A model generated the notes under the pieces. That model ran no database searches and had not been told where the DNA came from. It worked only from the letters and a program-made list of their open reading frames with translations. From NCBI RefSeq assembly GCF_003573695.1, contig NW_020621603.1, positions 18,773,116-18,837,115 on the forward strand: a stretch of 64,000 nucleotides of DNA, read 5' to 3'. How positions within the stretch are numbered: position 1 is the stretch's first letter; every line of letters begins with the position of its first letter. Of the stretch, positions 34,487 through 45,903 are shown one piece after another. A program made the position numbers and the translations under genes. The DNA comes from Papaver somniferum (lineage: Eukaryota; Streptophyta; Magnoliopsida; Ranunculales; Papaveraceae).

Positions 34487-36249
34487 TGAAAACGCGGGGG
34501 TATAACAACCACACCCAATATTTCGTTCGGCAATCTTTATGGACTAAACTCTAATATAATTCCGAGAGCACCAACTTAAAAGTGAGACTCAATCAAGAAA
34601 GATATAAAAGACCTTTATCTCTTTCTCAATAAAATCATTAAATCAACTAGATATAAATCCTTGAGACTGATTGATATGAGAATAACTCGGATGGTACCAA
34701 AGACCAATGGCCAAGTATCAATCAAGTTCTATCCAATAATCAAGGTCGGATTTATCAACTGATTGAACTACACACACCCCGTGATATTTCAATTACATAA
34801 ACAAATATAATTCGGAAAATAAATAACACAGACACCAGAAATTTTGTTAACAAGGAAACCGCAAATGCAGAAAAACCCCGGTACCTAGTCCACATTTGAA
34901 CACCATACTGTATTAAGCCGCTACAGACACTAACCTACTACAAGTTAATTTCGGATTGGAATGTGGTTGAGACCTAACCAAGTCTCACACCGTTTTAGGT
35001 ATAGTCGCATTCCCTACGCCTCTTGAATCCCAGCAGGACTCTGCGCATTTGATTCCCTTAGCTGATCTCACCCACAACTAAGAGTTTCTATGACCCAAAG
35101 TCGAAGACTTATAAACAAATATGTCTCCCACAGATATGTCTATACTTTATTCTTTTTGTTCCGCCTTTTGATACAAAGATCAAGGTGAACAGGAACCAAC
35201 TAATAATCTGGTCGTAGACTCCCGAAGAGCAGGTTAGAAATATTAGTCACCCGAGTCATAATAACCTAACTGATTAACAAAAGAAGTTATTGCGGAATCA
35301 CAAGAGTCTGAGACGAAAAACTGTTGTGATTACTTTTTATATATTACCTATCGGAGATAATTCTCGATTAAATCTTAGAGAAGATAAAACTCAATACTAT
35401 ATAACAAGTAAGATCAGATTACGCAACTACAGAGAAATAGTTGCTTGAATCTAAGCAAGTTCGTGAGTTATTCCCTTTTACTAAGACTCTCCTTATTTTG
35501 AGAGTCTTTCCTAAGTTACAACTCTTTCATAAATAGTTAAATAAATAATTACTTTAGCATAAATTGTATTTTTGTAAACTAATTTACAATTTAACTTAAG
35601 AAGGAGTTTAAAAACATCACACACACTTTAAGTTTGCAATTGTGTGCGGAAGAATAGCCATCTTACGTAGATAATGAAACATCAAAACTTGACCAAAAAA
35701 GGCATCTAGTCATGTTTGCACGCTCAAGCCCGTGAACCGTTAAAAACAGTTCGTGGAGTGCCTATTCACGAGTTGCTTTAAGAAATTACTGATAATTTCT
35801 TTGTTATAACTAGGAATTGAGTGATTCTTGGCTTGTTGAATTTGTATGTTCATTCACTACAACATGAGGACCTTTCCAGGGATAATGGTCATATCACTAA
35901 AGTCATGGCTCAAATATCCTTAAGTCCATACATAAATGCATGTTTACCGTCATATGAATTGCTCCGTAGAGTGAGCACTTGTTTCGATATATTAGAAAGG
36001 TAGAATTGAACAGGAGTCCAAATAAAATCAGTCACCACATACCTTTTTTGATGAAGTCCTCGCTTAATCTCCAATCTTCAATATTCAAAGGTTTTTAGGT
36101 GATTTTTGATATTCAACTACACACTTCTAATCCTAGTCTGAGACTTGACTTTAGTAGACTAGATATCAAGATATAGTTTTGTTCATATAATATTGAAAAC
36201 AAGATTGAGATAGAAAAATTTGTGGGTTAAACCTAGTATTTATCTAACA
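34487..36249 (-). repeat. LTR of the second Sirevirus
   Basis: On the minus strand it starts TGTTAGATAAATAC at 36249 and ends CGCGTTTTCA at 34487, next to the PBS-like text. It aligns, inverted, with the LTR pieces at 18995-20405 and 27832-28935. It is shorter (1763 bp), lacking much of the motif-rich middle part. Confidence 0.75.
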
Positions 36250-37780
36250 GTATCCCAAAAACTTTGATACATATATTTGTTGCTCATTAGAAGACAACCT
36301 TGGTCATGAAAATATTTCATACTTTGATGATCTGTTAAAATCTTAAAATGTCGACCAAGCAAATAAGGACGCCATTTCTGAATGACATATACAACAACAA
36401 ACATTTTGTTGTCAGTTGGAAGATTCAAATGCTTACGAAAGACCATTACTAACAGTTTTACCATATTGCATCAATGTATCCCCTATTCCATTACCCGAAA
36501 CATCAGATCAATAACAAATTCTTTAGAGCCTGTTTGGTTCAAGGAATTGAATTCTTGGTAATCCAGTTATGGGGGAATGTGACCAATTCCTTGAACCAAA
36601 CAGTATGAATTAACTCTATATAATTGAAAATTTTGATTCCTATGAATCCAATTCTCTCCAAAATAATAGATTTCCATTATATTGGTCTAATAGTGCAATG
36701 GAATTTGATTCTAGGGTAAAAGAAAAAGTAGTTGGATTACCTCAACCAAACACTATTATTTTGGATTTGAATTCAATTTCATAGAATTCAATTCCAAGAA
36801 TTGGATTACCCCATAATGGAATTCCTAGAAATCTAATTCTTCCAACCAAACGATGTTTTAGAAAAATCGGGAAATGGTAGAACTGGAGTAGTAGATAAGG
36901 TTGTTTGTGATTGTTTAAAAGCTTTAGTAGCTTTATCAAACAACATCTTGGTCAATGGCACACTTATTTTCCAATAATTCTTAACAAATTTATGGTAATA
37001 ACCAGCTAACCCTAAGAAACCTTGAAGATCCTTAATTGTGGATGGAATAGACCAGTGAAGAATACTGGAGATTTTGTCATCCTCTACAGAAACACCATCT
37101 GCTAAAGCGATATTCCCAAGATAGCTTATCGACGACCTAGCAAAATCACACTTTGATTCCTTTACAAGAAGGCAATTAGCACGAAGTATTAGAAATACAT
37201 TGGATAATGATATATGATCTGAATTAGAATGACTATAAACCAATATGTCATCAAAAAAGATAAGTACAAATTTTCAAAGGTAAGGTCAAAAAATATATTC
37301 ATCAAACTCTGAAAAGTGGCTAGAGCATTATATAACCCAAACGACATAACCAAAAATTAGTAATGACCATCATATGTCTGAAACATTGTTTTGTGTATAT
37401 TAGCATCGTGAAGGAAGATTTGGTGGTACCCTGAACGCTGATCGAGCTTAGAGAAAATTATAGCACCGTGCATCTCATTAAGTAATTCATCAACCATTGG
37501 AATAGAGAATATGTCCTTGACAATTAGCGAAGCACGGGAAACAACACACATACGTCAATAACCGTCTTTATTACGAACTAACAGTATCGATGAAGAGCAA
37601 GGACTAGGAATGGGACGAATCAAACCTGTTTCAAATCAATTCAGCAAAAAACTTCTCAATTTCCACATTTTGGAAGTGAGGGTACCTATATGGGCAAATA
37701 TTGACCGGGGAAGAATTGGGAACTAGAGGTATATGATGATCATGAGAGCGTCGAGGAGGTAAGGACATGGGAGATCCAAA
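36250..37780 (-). pseudogene. Ty3/gypsy pol fragment (RT and RNase H)
   Basis: On the minus strand, from about 37770, it has LPPRRSHDHHIPLVPNSS and NICPYRYPHFQNVEIEKFFA, then RT text. This includes MVDELLNEMHGAIIFSKLDQ, RSGYHQIFLHDANIHKTMFQ, and FFDDILVYS in a shifted frame near 37235. The thumb/connection follows (SSILHWSIPSTIKDLQGFLG, LAGYYHKFVKNYWKI), and after the MITE an RNase H piece with QKWRPYLLGRHFKILTDHQS. At least three frame breaks and the MITE disrupt it. The 5' part (gag, protease) is not seen, and the 3' part is cut by the Sirevirus LTR at 36249. Confidence 0.88.
36527..36856. mobile_element. 330-bp MITE inside the Ty3 pol fragment
   Basis: The left end AGCCTGTTTGGTTC and right end AACCAAACGATGT are imperfect inverted repeats. 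The interior contains several inverse AATTCCAAGAATTGGATT-like words, so the whole can fold. TTTAG occurs on both sides (36522-36526 and 36857-36861). It interrupts RT/RNase H similarity exactly here. The superfamily is uncertain; the AGCCTGTTTGG-like end resembles common plant MITEs. Confidence 0.7.
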
Positions 37781-37924
37781 AATATATGTACCCTTAAATC
37801 TGTAAATTCACTTGTCTTATCTAGTACAACTTGGTTGGTACAACACTTTCTTTGACTGATATTAGACCCGTATGATTAATTTTCATGATTACTAATCTTA
37901 TGGTCAATTCTGGTACAAGATATA

Positions 37925-38474
37925 TGTTGGGTAATAACAATTAAAACTGAAAAAAATCAAATAACTAATCAATAAAAGAGGCACTTATCTGATTTTCGTG
38001 TGTTCTCCTTAGTCAACTGTTAATGTCTTGAATATCCTGCTAAACACCATGGAAACAAGAAAAACGGTAATGGTAGATTGAGACGCATGTTCAACATACT
38101 GTCCTTAAGACAAGAATGCCCGGCTACACTCTGAAAAAGATGATGCTATAGCCCTACGGGTACATCTGCCTCCAAGATACAACAATCTTAACAAGCTTGA
38201 ATAGCACATTCAAACTTGTCCTTCTAGAACTTGGCAGCGGAAAACTCACGAATCGTTAGCACTTAGAACCCTCGTATCAAACATCGAAAAAACGAAGAAG
38301 AAGTACTAAAAATCTTAGGAGATATAAGAGAGGTTTTTCTATATATCTATACAATAAAAAAATTCTTCATATATATAAAACCCTAACCCGATAAAATCAG
38401 GAAGGTGTTTTTATTTTTGGAAAAACCTTTTTATTAGTAATTTTTATTCACATAAAAATGTATTTTTTCCAACA
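37925..38474 (-). repeat. LTR (3' in element sense) of the gene-capturing element
   Basis: 550 bp. It differs from 45348-45898 at only a handful of positions by eye (for example CATAAAAATG against CATAAAACTG near the end), so roughly 99% identical, suggesting a comparatively recent insertion. It contains TCTATATATCTATAC and TTCATATATATAAAACCC, TATA-like in either direction. Confidence 0.93.
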
Positions 38475-40422
38475 ATCCCCCACATGAATAAAAATACGAT
38501 AAAACACGGAAAACAAGAAATATCATGAATAGGCATAGGTGTCCATAAGGTCTTGAACCTTTGCTTAGTGAGAGGTTACCTGAACTACTTATTAGCCAGT
38601 GTCCATTAGGTCTTGAACTGTCTAACATTTGGTGTAACTCGCGATAACAACCACACATGATATCTCCACGGTTGCTGCCAAGCTCCGCCGTTGTGTCCAT
38701 TTTGGCCCTGGACGTCTTGTTTCTCAGAATGCTCTAGAGAATCAGCTCATATTCTCATAGAAAGCGACCCACTTCCTCATTCAGATAGGTGAGTTCCATT
38801 AAGAGTGTTCACTGCTACACCCCACTTCAATCTTAAATTGAAACTATGGAACTCATTAAGACTTATTAAAGTCACCCTTCACATGCAGTCACACTATCAC
38901 ATCTACACCATAGGGAAGGGACAGAGAGAATATAATCCTCTGATAGTGTTTACCTTTACCTACCATAAATTAGTTGTCTCATTCGAAACCTTGATCTTGG
39001 GATCTCCAGTCAGCAAGGTTGAGTATCCTTCATGGCAAGTTTATTTTATATGAGCTTAAGTCCCATTCCCCCTCGATGTATAATTACGAACTATCTCTTT
39101 AGAAAATCCTTTCGTCAAAGGACCACTAATTTTTCTATTGACTTCCCTAAGTCTGTGAGGTTCTCTTTTGACTTTACATGTCTACTGAGACCTCTTTTTG
39201 ACTTCACGAATCAACTAAAATTACTTCATTAAAGAGTATAGTTGTCTTACCGAATTTGCCTTCTTCGAGTATGTCTAGACTTTGTCATTGCTCATTTACT
39301 TTAGACTCACATAGTCAATTGAGTTTCTGCAATGATGGCCACAGGCTTCGGTCACAGAGGAATATCTTCTAAGAAGCATCTTAGTAATCATTCATCTTCC
39401 TCTTATGCTTGAATTAAAGCACACGAACTTTGATTTCTTCAATATACAAGTTCATCTTGTCCGTTTTAAGGACTTCCTTAGACAGACACTCCTTAAGAGG
39501 ATACACACATAGGCTAAGATTTATCCATAGCCTGAAACAACAACATCTCTTAAGGTCAGTACAATATGTATTACATACACAATTTAAGATGTACCTCAAG
39601 TATCGCAAATATCTAATCAGATCATCCAGTAATTCTCTTGAGATACATGGGTATTTGTATACATCTGATATACTGCACATTTACAACACACATTAAACGC
39701 ATCGAGTTTGACAAAAACCATTTCCTTCAGAATTTCTTCTGGATCCTTTCGATCATTTAGATCATATCAGCCATCTTGGTCTTTCAGTCAAATCATAAAC
39801 ATATCACATATTTCATAGGTGGTTGTAAAGCATATATCACATAATTGAAATTAATTATGTACCTCATGCATTCCAATCTCTGGTCTTCTAATCAGAGCAT
39901 CCCTGTGTTTTCCCAGATTAAACGCGGATATGCACATCTATTTTGCAACACGTACTAAACACGTTAGACAGAAAATAAAAAAAATAATAAAAATATATAG
40001 TTACCTACTGATCCTTTAGACCATGTCAACCGCATATTAGTTTCCTGTCAAATCTGAAGTGGTCCATAATCACGTGTCTTTCTTATATTCTTCAAGGTTG
40101 TTTAATGCATTCATCATATACCTCTCATCCTTGATGGATTGCAAGATCACATTTCTTATCCCCCACATTTAAATACTTCTCTTAAGAATTATTTAAAACT
40201 TAGCTCTTGGTTTGAGCAAGTGCATGAATATGTGATGCTCTTCCCCTGAAGCGAGCTCCACTATACCTTTGCATGCTTATTCAAAAGAATTGGTAAATTA
40301 ACTTTCTCATACCGACGAGTACCGTTGTACCTTCGCATGATTTTATTGATGGAGAACACACTTTGATTCGCACAATCTAGTGATTCCAGTTCCCGCATAC
40401 ATCGCTTCGTCTTTGCACGTAA
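38475..40422 (-). other. Untranslated 3' region of the gene-capturing element
   Basis: The polypurine tract (inverse of ATCCCCCACATG) is at 38475-38486. The rest has no credible long frame; open frames at 39414-39696 occur on both strands over the same bases and are noise. Text such as GTGTCCAT(A/T)AGGTCTTGAAC is duplicated near 38549 and 38601. A stretch at 40261-40420 is open on the minus strand in continuation of the channel piece but does not resemble a channel. Confidence 0.55.
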
Positions 40423-41067
40423 AACAGATGTGAAAGTTGTAACAGACCAATAAATCGATGTAACATATCGAACTCCTAGACTCTCATCAAGCAAGTCACC
40501 AAGCTACGTTCGTTCTGGATGGCTTCTACGTGCAGCGATAGTATAATAAACACATGCAGCACAGTGAACGTAGAATATAGTCAGACAGAAAAGCCTGACG
40601 CACCTCACCCAAAAGTAGTTGAACTTGATGTTTTTTCTCCATTGCGGAAAGCAAAGAACACACTCTACGAAGACGCCAGAGACGAAGCATGATGCTCCAA
40701 GCAATTTCCCAATGGTTGTCAACGAATACGTAAGATTCTCTGTCGCGTAGCCAATGAAGAAGGTGATGAAGATATCTATCAAGAAGATTCCATCGATGAC
40801 AATATACGCGATCTCCAGTCCTCGAACTGGTTTGAAAAGAAAACCATATTGGAAAGGAGCCATCAGTGCGGTGTATACGACTAGCAGAAGGAGAAAGTTC
40901 TTCCAGATTTTGTAACTTCGATCATCAGGTGAAATTACTGATCGCTTCATGACTCTAGGGTAACTCCTCCTAGCACCACCAACTAATCCAGAATGGCTGC
41001 TTCCATGGTTGGAAAAAAAAAACATCAACTTGTTCAATGTCCTTCTCGAGCTCAAATCCACCACCAT
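40423..41067 (-). pseudogene. Captured fragment of a plant Shaker-type K+ channel
   Basis: Plant Shaker channels (AKT/KAT group) are voltage-gated K+ channels of the plasma or inner membranes. From 41067: RVMKRSVISPDDRSYKIWKN, then S1 (FLLLLVVYTALMAPFQYGF) and S2 (IDGIFLIDIFITFFIGYAT). S3 is missing. In another frame near 40630-40695 comes LRLWRLRRVCSLLSAMEKN, the S4 arginine segment and linker. The first frame then resumes with IKFNYFWVRCVRLFCLTIFY, S5, and RYVTSIYWSVTTFTSV, the start of the pore helix. After a TAG near 40505 the similarity stops just where the TxGYGD selectivity filter should be, so filter, S6 and cytosolic domains are absent. No ion conduction is possible. Family identity is secure; which subgroup is not. 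Confidence 0.85.
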
Positions 41068-41507
41068 CTTTTAATCAGTAGCAGACCTTCTCCCACTCTC
41101 AGCATCTTCATGACACTGCCAAGTTTCAAACTCGATGTACACTGCCTTCAACAGCAATCAATCCATTCCCAGGCATCGTGAGTAGCATCACTGATCAAAC
41201 TAGCATCATCACTGCCAACTCCATTGGTAATGGCAGCAGCACCTTGATCTTCTCCGTCACAGCTCCATTAACACCAGGAGTATTGCATCTCTATATCGAT
41301 AATGGCATAGACCAAGTCAGCTTTATCTCCTCACTGTCATTGTTCTGTTTTGCTCGTTCAACTCCTAAATATCACCGCCATTAGAATCGCTAGCAGTTAT
41401 CGTCTACTGCAATAAATGGCTCGAGCAGCAGCCAACAACTTCATTCTTTCGATCAGTCACCGTTAAACCTTCTCGATACTCTGCTCGACTTCTATCTAAG
41501 CCATATG

Positions 41508-41623
41508 TGATTCAATAATTGGAAGACGCACTGCAACAAGTTCAGAAAACAGCTCAAGAATCTCTTGTGCATCCATCATGTTCTCCTCCCGAATGATATG
41601 CTCGACCCGATGACGAAAGTGCA
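41508..41623 (-). pseudogene. Captured fragment of an IST1-like (ESCRT-III-related) gene
   Basis: IST1-like proteins act with ESCRT-III in multivesicular-body sorting. From about 41609 down the minus strand reads RVEHIIREENMMDAQEILEL, then FSELVAVRLPIIES, followed by HMA and a stop that do not belong to the family. The text corresponds to the helix region of the Ist1 domain in which (R)VEHIIREENM.AAQEILELFCEL.AVRLPIIE is nearly invariant in plants. About 36 residues survive, perhaps one exon. Upstream it ran directly into the F-box piece before the solo LTR split them at the AACTT target. Confidence 0.8.
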
Positions 41624-41628
41624 AACTT

Positions 41629-43949
41629 TGTAATATCCATCCCAAATTCAAGGGTATTTTTGTCTTTTACTAAAAGGGTATTTTTGTAATTTACTTAAGA
41701 GAGTATTTTGGTATTTTTAAATTATGGTTCACGTGACATGTCAAATTTATATCTTACTTGTTAAATCTAAAATTGACACTTGTCCACATAGTATTGGTTT
41801 TTTTTTTAAGAGTATTATAATTATTTTTTTTGTTATTTTTTTTTAAATTTAATGGCCTTCTTGTTTTAGACTTTTAGTGGAATGGAAATTAGGTGTGGTT
41901 AGACTCACACAATCAGTGGACCGAACAAAGGAATTTGAGCTTCTCTTTTTATTTTATTTTTACTTCTTGCCATGTGTCATTATTTAATAGGGCACGCATG
42001 ACATTCCTTGCGGTAAATCTTGTTTACATTTCGTTGGTGAAAATTCATGTGTGCGTGTAAACAGTGTATTTTGGTTGACTTAGAAAACTCTGACCGAGTT
42101 GTTCGTATTAGCTTAAAAATGTATATTTAATGCTAGGTGTCGCTACATCATTAGTTAAGAATTATTAGGGTTTAATGAATTTTGGCTATATATATCAAAC
42201 AAGAGGAGGTCCGGCAGTCGTGGAAGTTTTAGAATAAAAAAGTTTAAGCCTCCGTTCAATGCCTAGGTTTCCATATTCGTAGAAGAAAAAGAAAACGAAA
42301 CTGATTTGGCTACTTTAAAATTATTTTTATTATATCATACAAATCATCAAGGATAGTTGGGAGATTTTTTTAGCACCAGCTGGTTTGGAGATTTCAGAAT
42401 TCGTGCTAATATTACTAGCGTTTGAGGTATGCGCAACACAATCAAAAACCTTCTTTTATTTAAGTTTCTTTTAATTAATTTTATTTTGAAAGTTTTGATT
42501 CATATATGAATGATAATCGATGTTGTGAGTATGATTATGTATGTTGGGCTGCGGTCCATAGATTGTGATTCTTAAAAACAACTATGATGGGATACGAGAT
42601 ATCCTTGGGAACGGTTTTGTTCCCTAAACCCACGTGGGGCTCCCTAGGGCGAGCGGATTTTATGTGATTGATTTGATTGTTCTTATGGATGTGGTGTTTC
42701 CATGTATTTGTGATGCTATTAACCATGCTAGTTGTTTTAAAAAGAATTGAAAATGTTTGATAAAATGTTTTGTTGCTTCTTTTTCTACTGGGTGTCACAA
42801 CTCACGTCGTTTAATGACAAAAAAATTCCATATTTTATGGCACCACAAGGAGTTAATGGCGGAAAAGCGTAGAGATCGGTTTTGGTGCTATTATTAGTAG
42901 TTTGCATAGGATTTATGATTGGGATTGTAATAAAATATCATCAACTCTTTTAGATGATTTAATTAGTTAGTTATTGGTTATTAAAGCTTTAAAGATTATT
43001 GTATTAATGTATAACCAAAGAAAACAATGCTTTGCTTAGACTACTCTATTTGATTGAATAATGGAAATTTCTGGATCATGTCAGTTTGACTGTCTATCAT
43101 AATTATTATATAATACGTTTTTGTATCATTTTTTTATTTTACATGTAAAAATCTCTCAATATGTACATATAAAAATTTCATAATTTTCTGAGTTCCATAA
43201 GTATTTTTAAATCAATTGTTTTCACTGTACAAGGATCAGACGTTTTCTGTCAGATTCAATTTTACTGAAGTTGTCTATTTTTTTTAAATATTCTATGTCA
43301 TGTTTTAGCCTTTAGAGTCTACTGCAAACTCAAAGATGGTTCTTTTATCTTTTCATAATGATCAACCAAAGAAAATTTGAAGTTGTGAGTGAATTGATAT
43401 GATTTTTTCTAAAAAGAATCGTCACTGTTGTACGTTTCTGCAGTACTGGTCAACTACTCGTTTGACTATGGTCAAAAGGTATTTAAGATAAACTAAAAAT
43501 CCTAGAAATTTTATTACTGGAAAGGAGATAAGTTAGGATTCAGAATATATAATTATAATAATTTATGGATTCGTATTGGACTCAGTAAAAATTATTTGAG
43601 TGACCTGGCGTCAGTTTCTGTTTTATGAATCTTTCTTAAAAACGTAATTATTTTGGATTTAATCTGGAACTTTTAACGGTGAAATTAATTTTTCTGATAA
43701 AGTATATTTCTTTAGGGTTCATGAAAATTAAAACTCACGTCAAATTAACGGTTAGATGTTCCGAAAAGAATTTTTATGTATCCGCTGCAACAGAATTTCT
43801 GAATTAAACATAAATAAAGATTAAACAAAGAATTAGTCGTTTGGACTTGGGCCAAGTATGGAAGTCAGGGCCTGATATTTAAGGTAGCATTTTGGATTTT
43901 GGGTTTTGGATTTGGGTTGAAATCCAGGCCCGAAAATCGGGGTGTTACA
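41629..43949. mobile_element. 2.3-kb solo LTR inside the gene-capturing element
   Basis: It starts TGTAATATCC and ends GGGTGTTACA, an imperfect inverted repeat with TG...CA ends, and is flanked by AACTT on both sides (41624-41628 and 43950-43954). TGTAA...GTTACA ends with a GGG(G)TGTTACA finish are common in chromovirus-type Ty3 LTRs of plants. No coding similarity is present; it is AT-rich with no internal gag/pol, hence a solo LTR. It post-dates the capture event because it separates two captured pieces. Confidence 0.85.
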
Positions 43950-43954
43950 AACTT

Positions 43955-45082
43955 CCACTTAGCGAATTCCTCGACAGGAAACTGCAGTTTCTTCTGTATG
44001 CGAGGACCACATAGGCTTCAAATATCTAGAGTTGTCCGTAATCTTATGGGATATGGTATAACGCTTACTCCAAGATTCTCTCTTGAGGTAATCTTTGATT
44101 ACCCAAATTTCAAAACCGATGACAGGATTACCTAAAAGCACGCATAGACACCCATCCAACACACCAATATGCCGATATGTATAGTTAACGACTTCAGAAT
44201 CGTCTGGTTGTAGGATTTCTCTGGTAATCTCATCTGTTATATCCAATGCAACTAATACTTCGGGTGAAACTACTACTTTGGAGGTAGAAGATGACCGACC
44301 TGATTTGGACAACGCAAACGAATGAAGAGCCCCATTACAAAATACCCAGTACTCTTGTGATTTAAAACTACACATAATATAAGGGATATTTCGAATTCGT
44401 TTCCATGCATTCGATCTAAGTGAATAAACGACAACTTCAGACTGGTTGAAGTTTGAATAGCTCTTAATTCATACGAAGTTGTATTCATCACACTTCGAGT
44501 TATAACCGAACCCATGTCTGGTCGATAGGTAACCAAGATTCGGCTTACGAGACATATCATCAAATTCAGGTGGTGGTCTTGCCAGAAGTTTGTATTCAAC
44601 CCATTACATGAACCCACAAAAGAACTTTCAGCATTCACCAGCTGTTTGCTAGCGGGCGAAGATTCTATCTTTTGAATCGGCACTTGATTAATACCATCAC
44701 CATCAAGTAATGGTGATGTAAACGAATCATCATCTAAAGTGTTATATACTTCGTTGGCACCCTTTGGTGGCAGGATTCCAAAGATAAAAGAAATCCCTTT
44801 CCTGATTCCATAAGCGTAAGCAAAGTATGCCATTACAAGAACCAACCAAATCAACCAAACAGTATACATATGTGGATTTCACTGGTAGCCTTGCGAGGAT
44901 CTCAGGATAGAGATCTTGCGGAATGCTTGACATTGATCCTTTTCTCCGTTGGAGTTATAGAGCGAGCATAAACCCAGGGTTTGCATCCGGAGGTCGGATT
45001 TATACACCTCTGTGGTTGCATCTACAACGATCTTTGAACCACCAAACGATTCTGTAACACCTAGTCGCGGACGCTTCAACAT
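43955..45082 (-). pseudogene. Captured F-box / F-box-associated (FBA) gene fragment, rearranged
   Basis: F-box proteins recruit substrates to SCF ubiquitin ligases. From 44933: MSSIPQDLYPEILARLPVKS, the first half of an F-box, then VGSCNGILCLRLWNQERDFF and YLWNPATKGCQRS, typical of the first FBA blades. A second partial copy follows out of normal order (LDDDSFTSPLLDGDGINQVP ... FVGSCNGL), then in changing frames the rest: YEL.., MCSFKSQEYWVFCNGALHSF, LVALDITDEITREILQPDDS, IGVLDGCLCVLLGNPVIGFE and KDYLKRESWSKRYTISHKIT. It ends around 43965. The F-box lacks its second half, SCNG occurs twice, and there are at least four frame changes. A 67-codon frame upstream (45082-44879) is open but not recognised. 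It is a gene relic inside a retroelement and not a working gene. Confidence 0.85.
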
Positions 45083-45347
45083 CTACAATAAGCACATGGT
45101 CCAACAGCTTTACTGGCGTGATTTATAACGAGTATTATCAGATTGACCCGCCGAAATTAGAGGATATACAAGATATCCCATATAGGCCCCTGACTGAAGC
45201 ACATATTAACCAGTTAGGTTCATCACGATCACATGTAGACTTAAAAAAGAAAACCAGTCGATGTGTATAGTACGAGAGCTACTGATCAAACCCAATTCGA
45301 TTCTTTCTTAATTGCTATTCTAATATATATAATTCTTGTCTTAAGAT

Positions 45348-45898
45348 TGTTGGGTAATAACAATTAAAACTGAAAAAAATCAAATAACTAATCAATAAAA
45401 GAGGCACTTATCTGATTTTCGTGTGTTCTCCTTAGTCAACTGTTAATGTCTTGAATATCCTGCTAAACACCATGGAAACAAGAAAAACGGTAATGGTAGA
45501 TTGAGGCGCATGTTCAACATACTGTCCTTAAGACAAGAATGCCCGGCTACACTCTGAAAAAGATGATGATATAGCCCTACGGGTACATCTGCCTCCAAGA
45601 TACAACAATCTTAACAAGCTTGAATAGCACATTCAAACTTGTCCTTCTAGAACTTGGCAGCGGAAAACTCACGAATCGTTAGCACTTAGAACCCTCGTAT
45701 CAAACATCGAAAAAACGAAGAAGAAGTACTAAAAATCTTAGGGGATATAAGAGAGGTTTTTCTATATATCTATACAATAAAAAAATTCTTCATATATATA
45801 AAACCCTAACCCGATAAAATCAGGAAGGTGTTTTTTATTTTTGGAAAAACCTTTTTATTAGTAATTTTTATTCACATAAAACTGTATTTTTTCCAACA
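45348..45898 (-). repeat. LTR (5' in element sense) of the gene-capturing element
   Basis: 551 bp, partner of 37925-38474, starting TGTTGGGTAATAAC on the plus strand and ending TTTTTTCCAACA, followed by the TSD ATATA. Confidence 0.93.
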
Positions 45899-45903
45899 AT
45901 ATA

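Larger units (their letters stand above)
33300..36249 (-). mobile_element. 5' end of a second Sirevirus-type copia element (LTR plus gag)
   Basis: On the minus strand it has an LTR (36249-34487), a short leader with a PBS-like TTGGTATCATATC directly after the LTR, and a gag gene that runs into unrecognised sequence near 33300. No protease, integrase or RT follows, so the element is 3'-truncated. It lies in the opposite orientation to the Sirevirus 3' end at 15.2-28.9 kb. Its insertion cut the Ty3 pol fragment at 36250. Confidence 0.75.
37925..45898 (-). mobile_element. LTR retrotransposon carrying fragments of three host genes
   Basis: Two near-identical direct LTRs (37925-38474 and 45348-45898; TGTTGG...CCAACA) are flanked by ATATA on both sides (37920-37924 and 45899-45903). 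On the minus strand a polypurine tract CATGTGGGGGAT abuts the LTR at 38474, fixing the sense strand as minus. After discounting the later solo LTR (41629-43949) the interior is about 4.5 kb. It shows no gag, protease, integrase or RT. In sense orientation it carries an F-box/FBA gene piece (45082-43955), an IST1-like piece (41623-41508) and a Shaker K+ channel piece (41067-40423). No convincing PBS is seen next to 45348. The 1.8 kb before the polypurine tract is unassigned element 3' region. This looks like host-gene transduction by a copia-type element. Confidence 0.82.

Noticed and set aside
39414..39696. 88-codon frames on both strands
   Set aside because: Mirror frames over the same bases in untranslated element sequence; no motif.
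43955..45082. A functional F-box gene
   Set aside because: Half the F-box is missing, SCNG segments are duplicated out of order, there are several frame changes, and it lies inside an LTR element.
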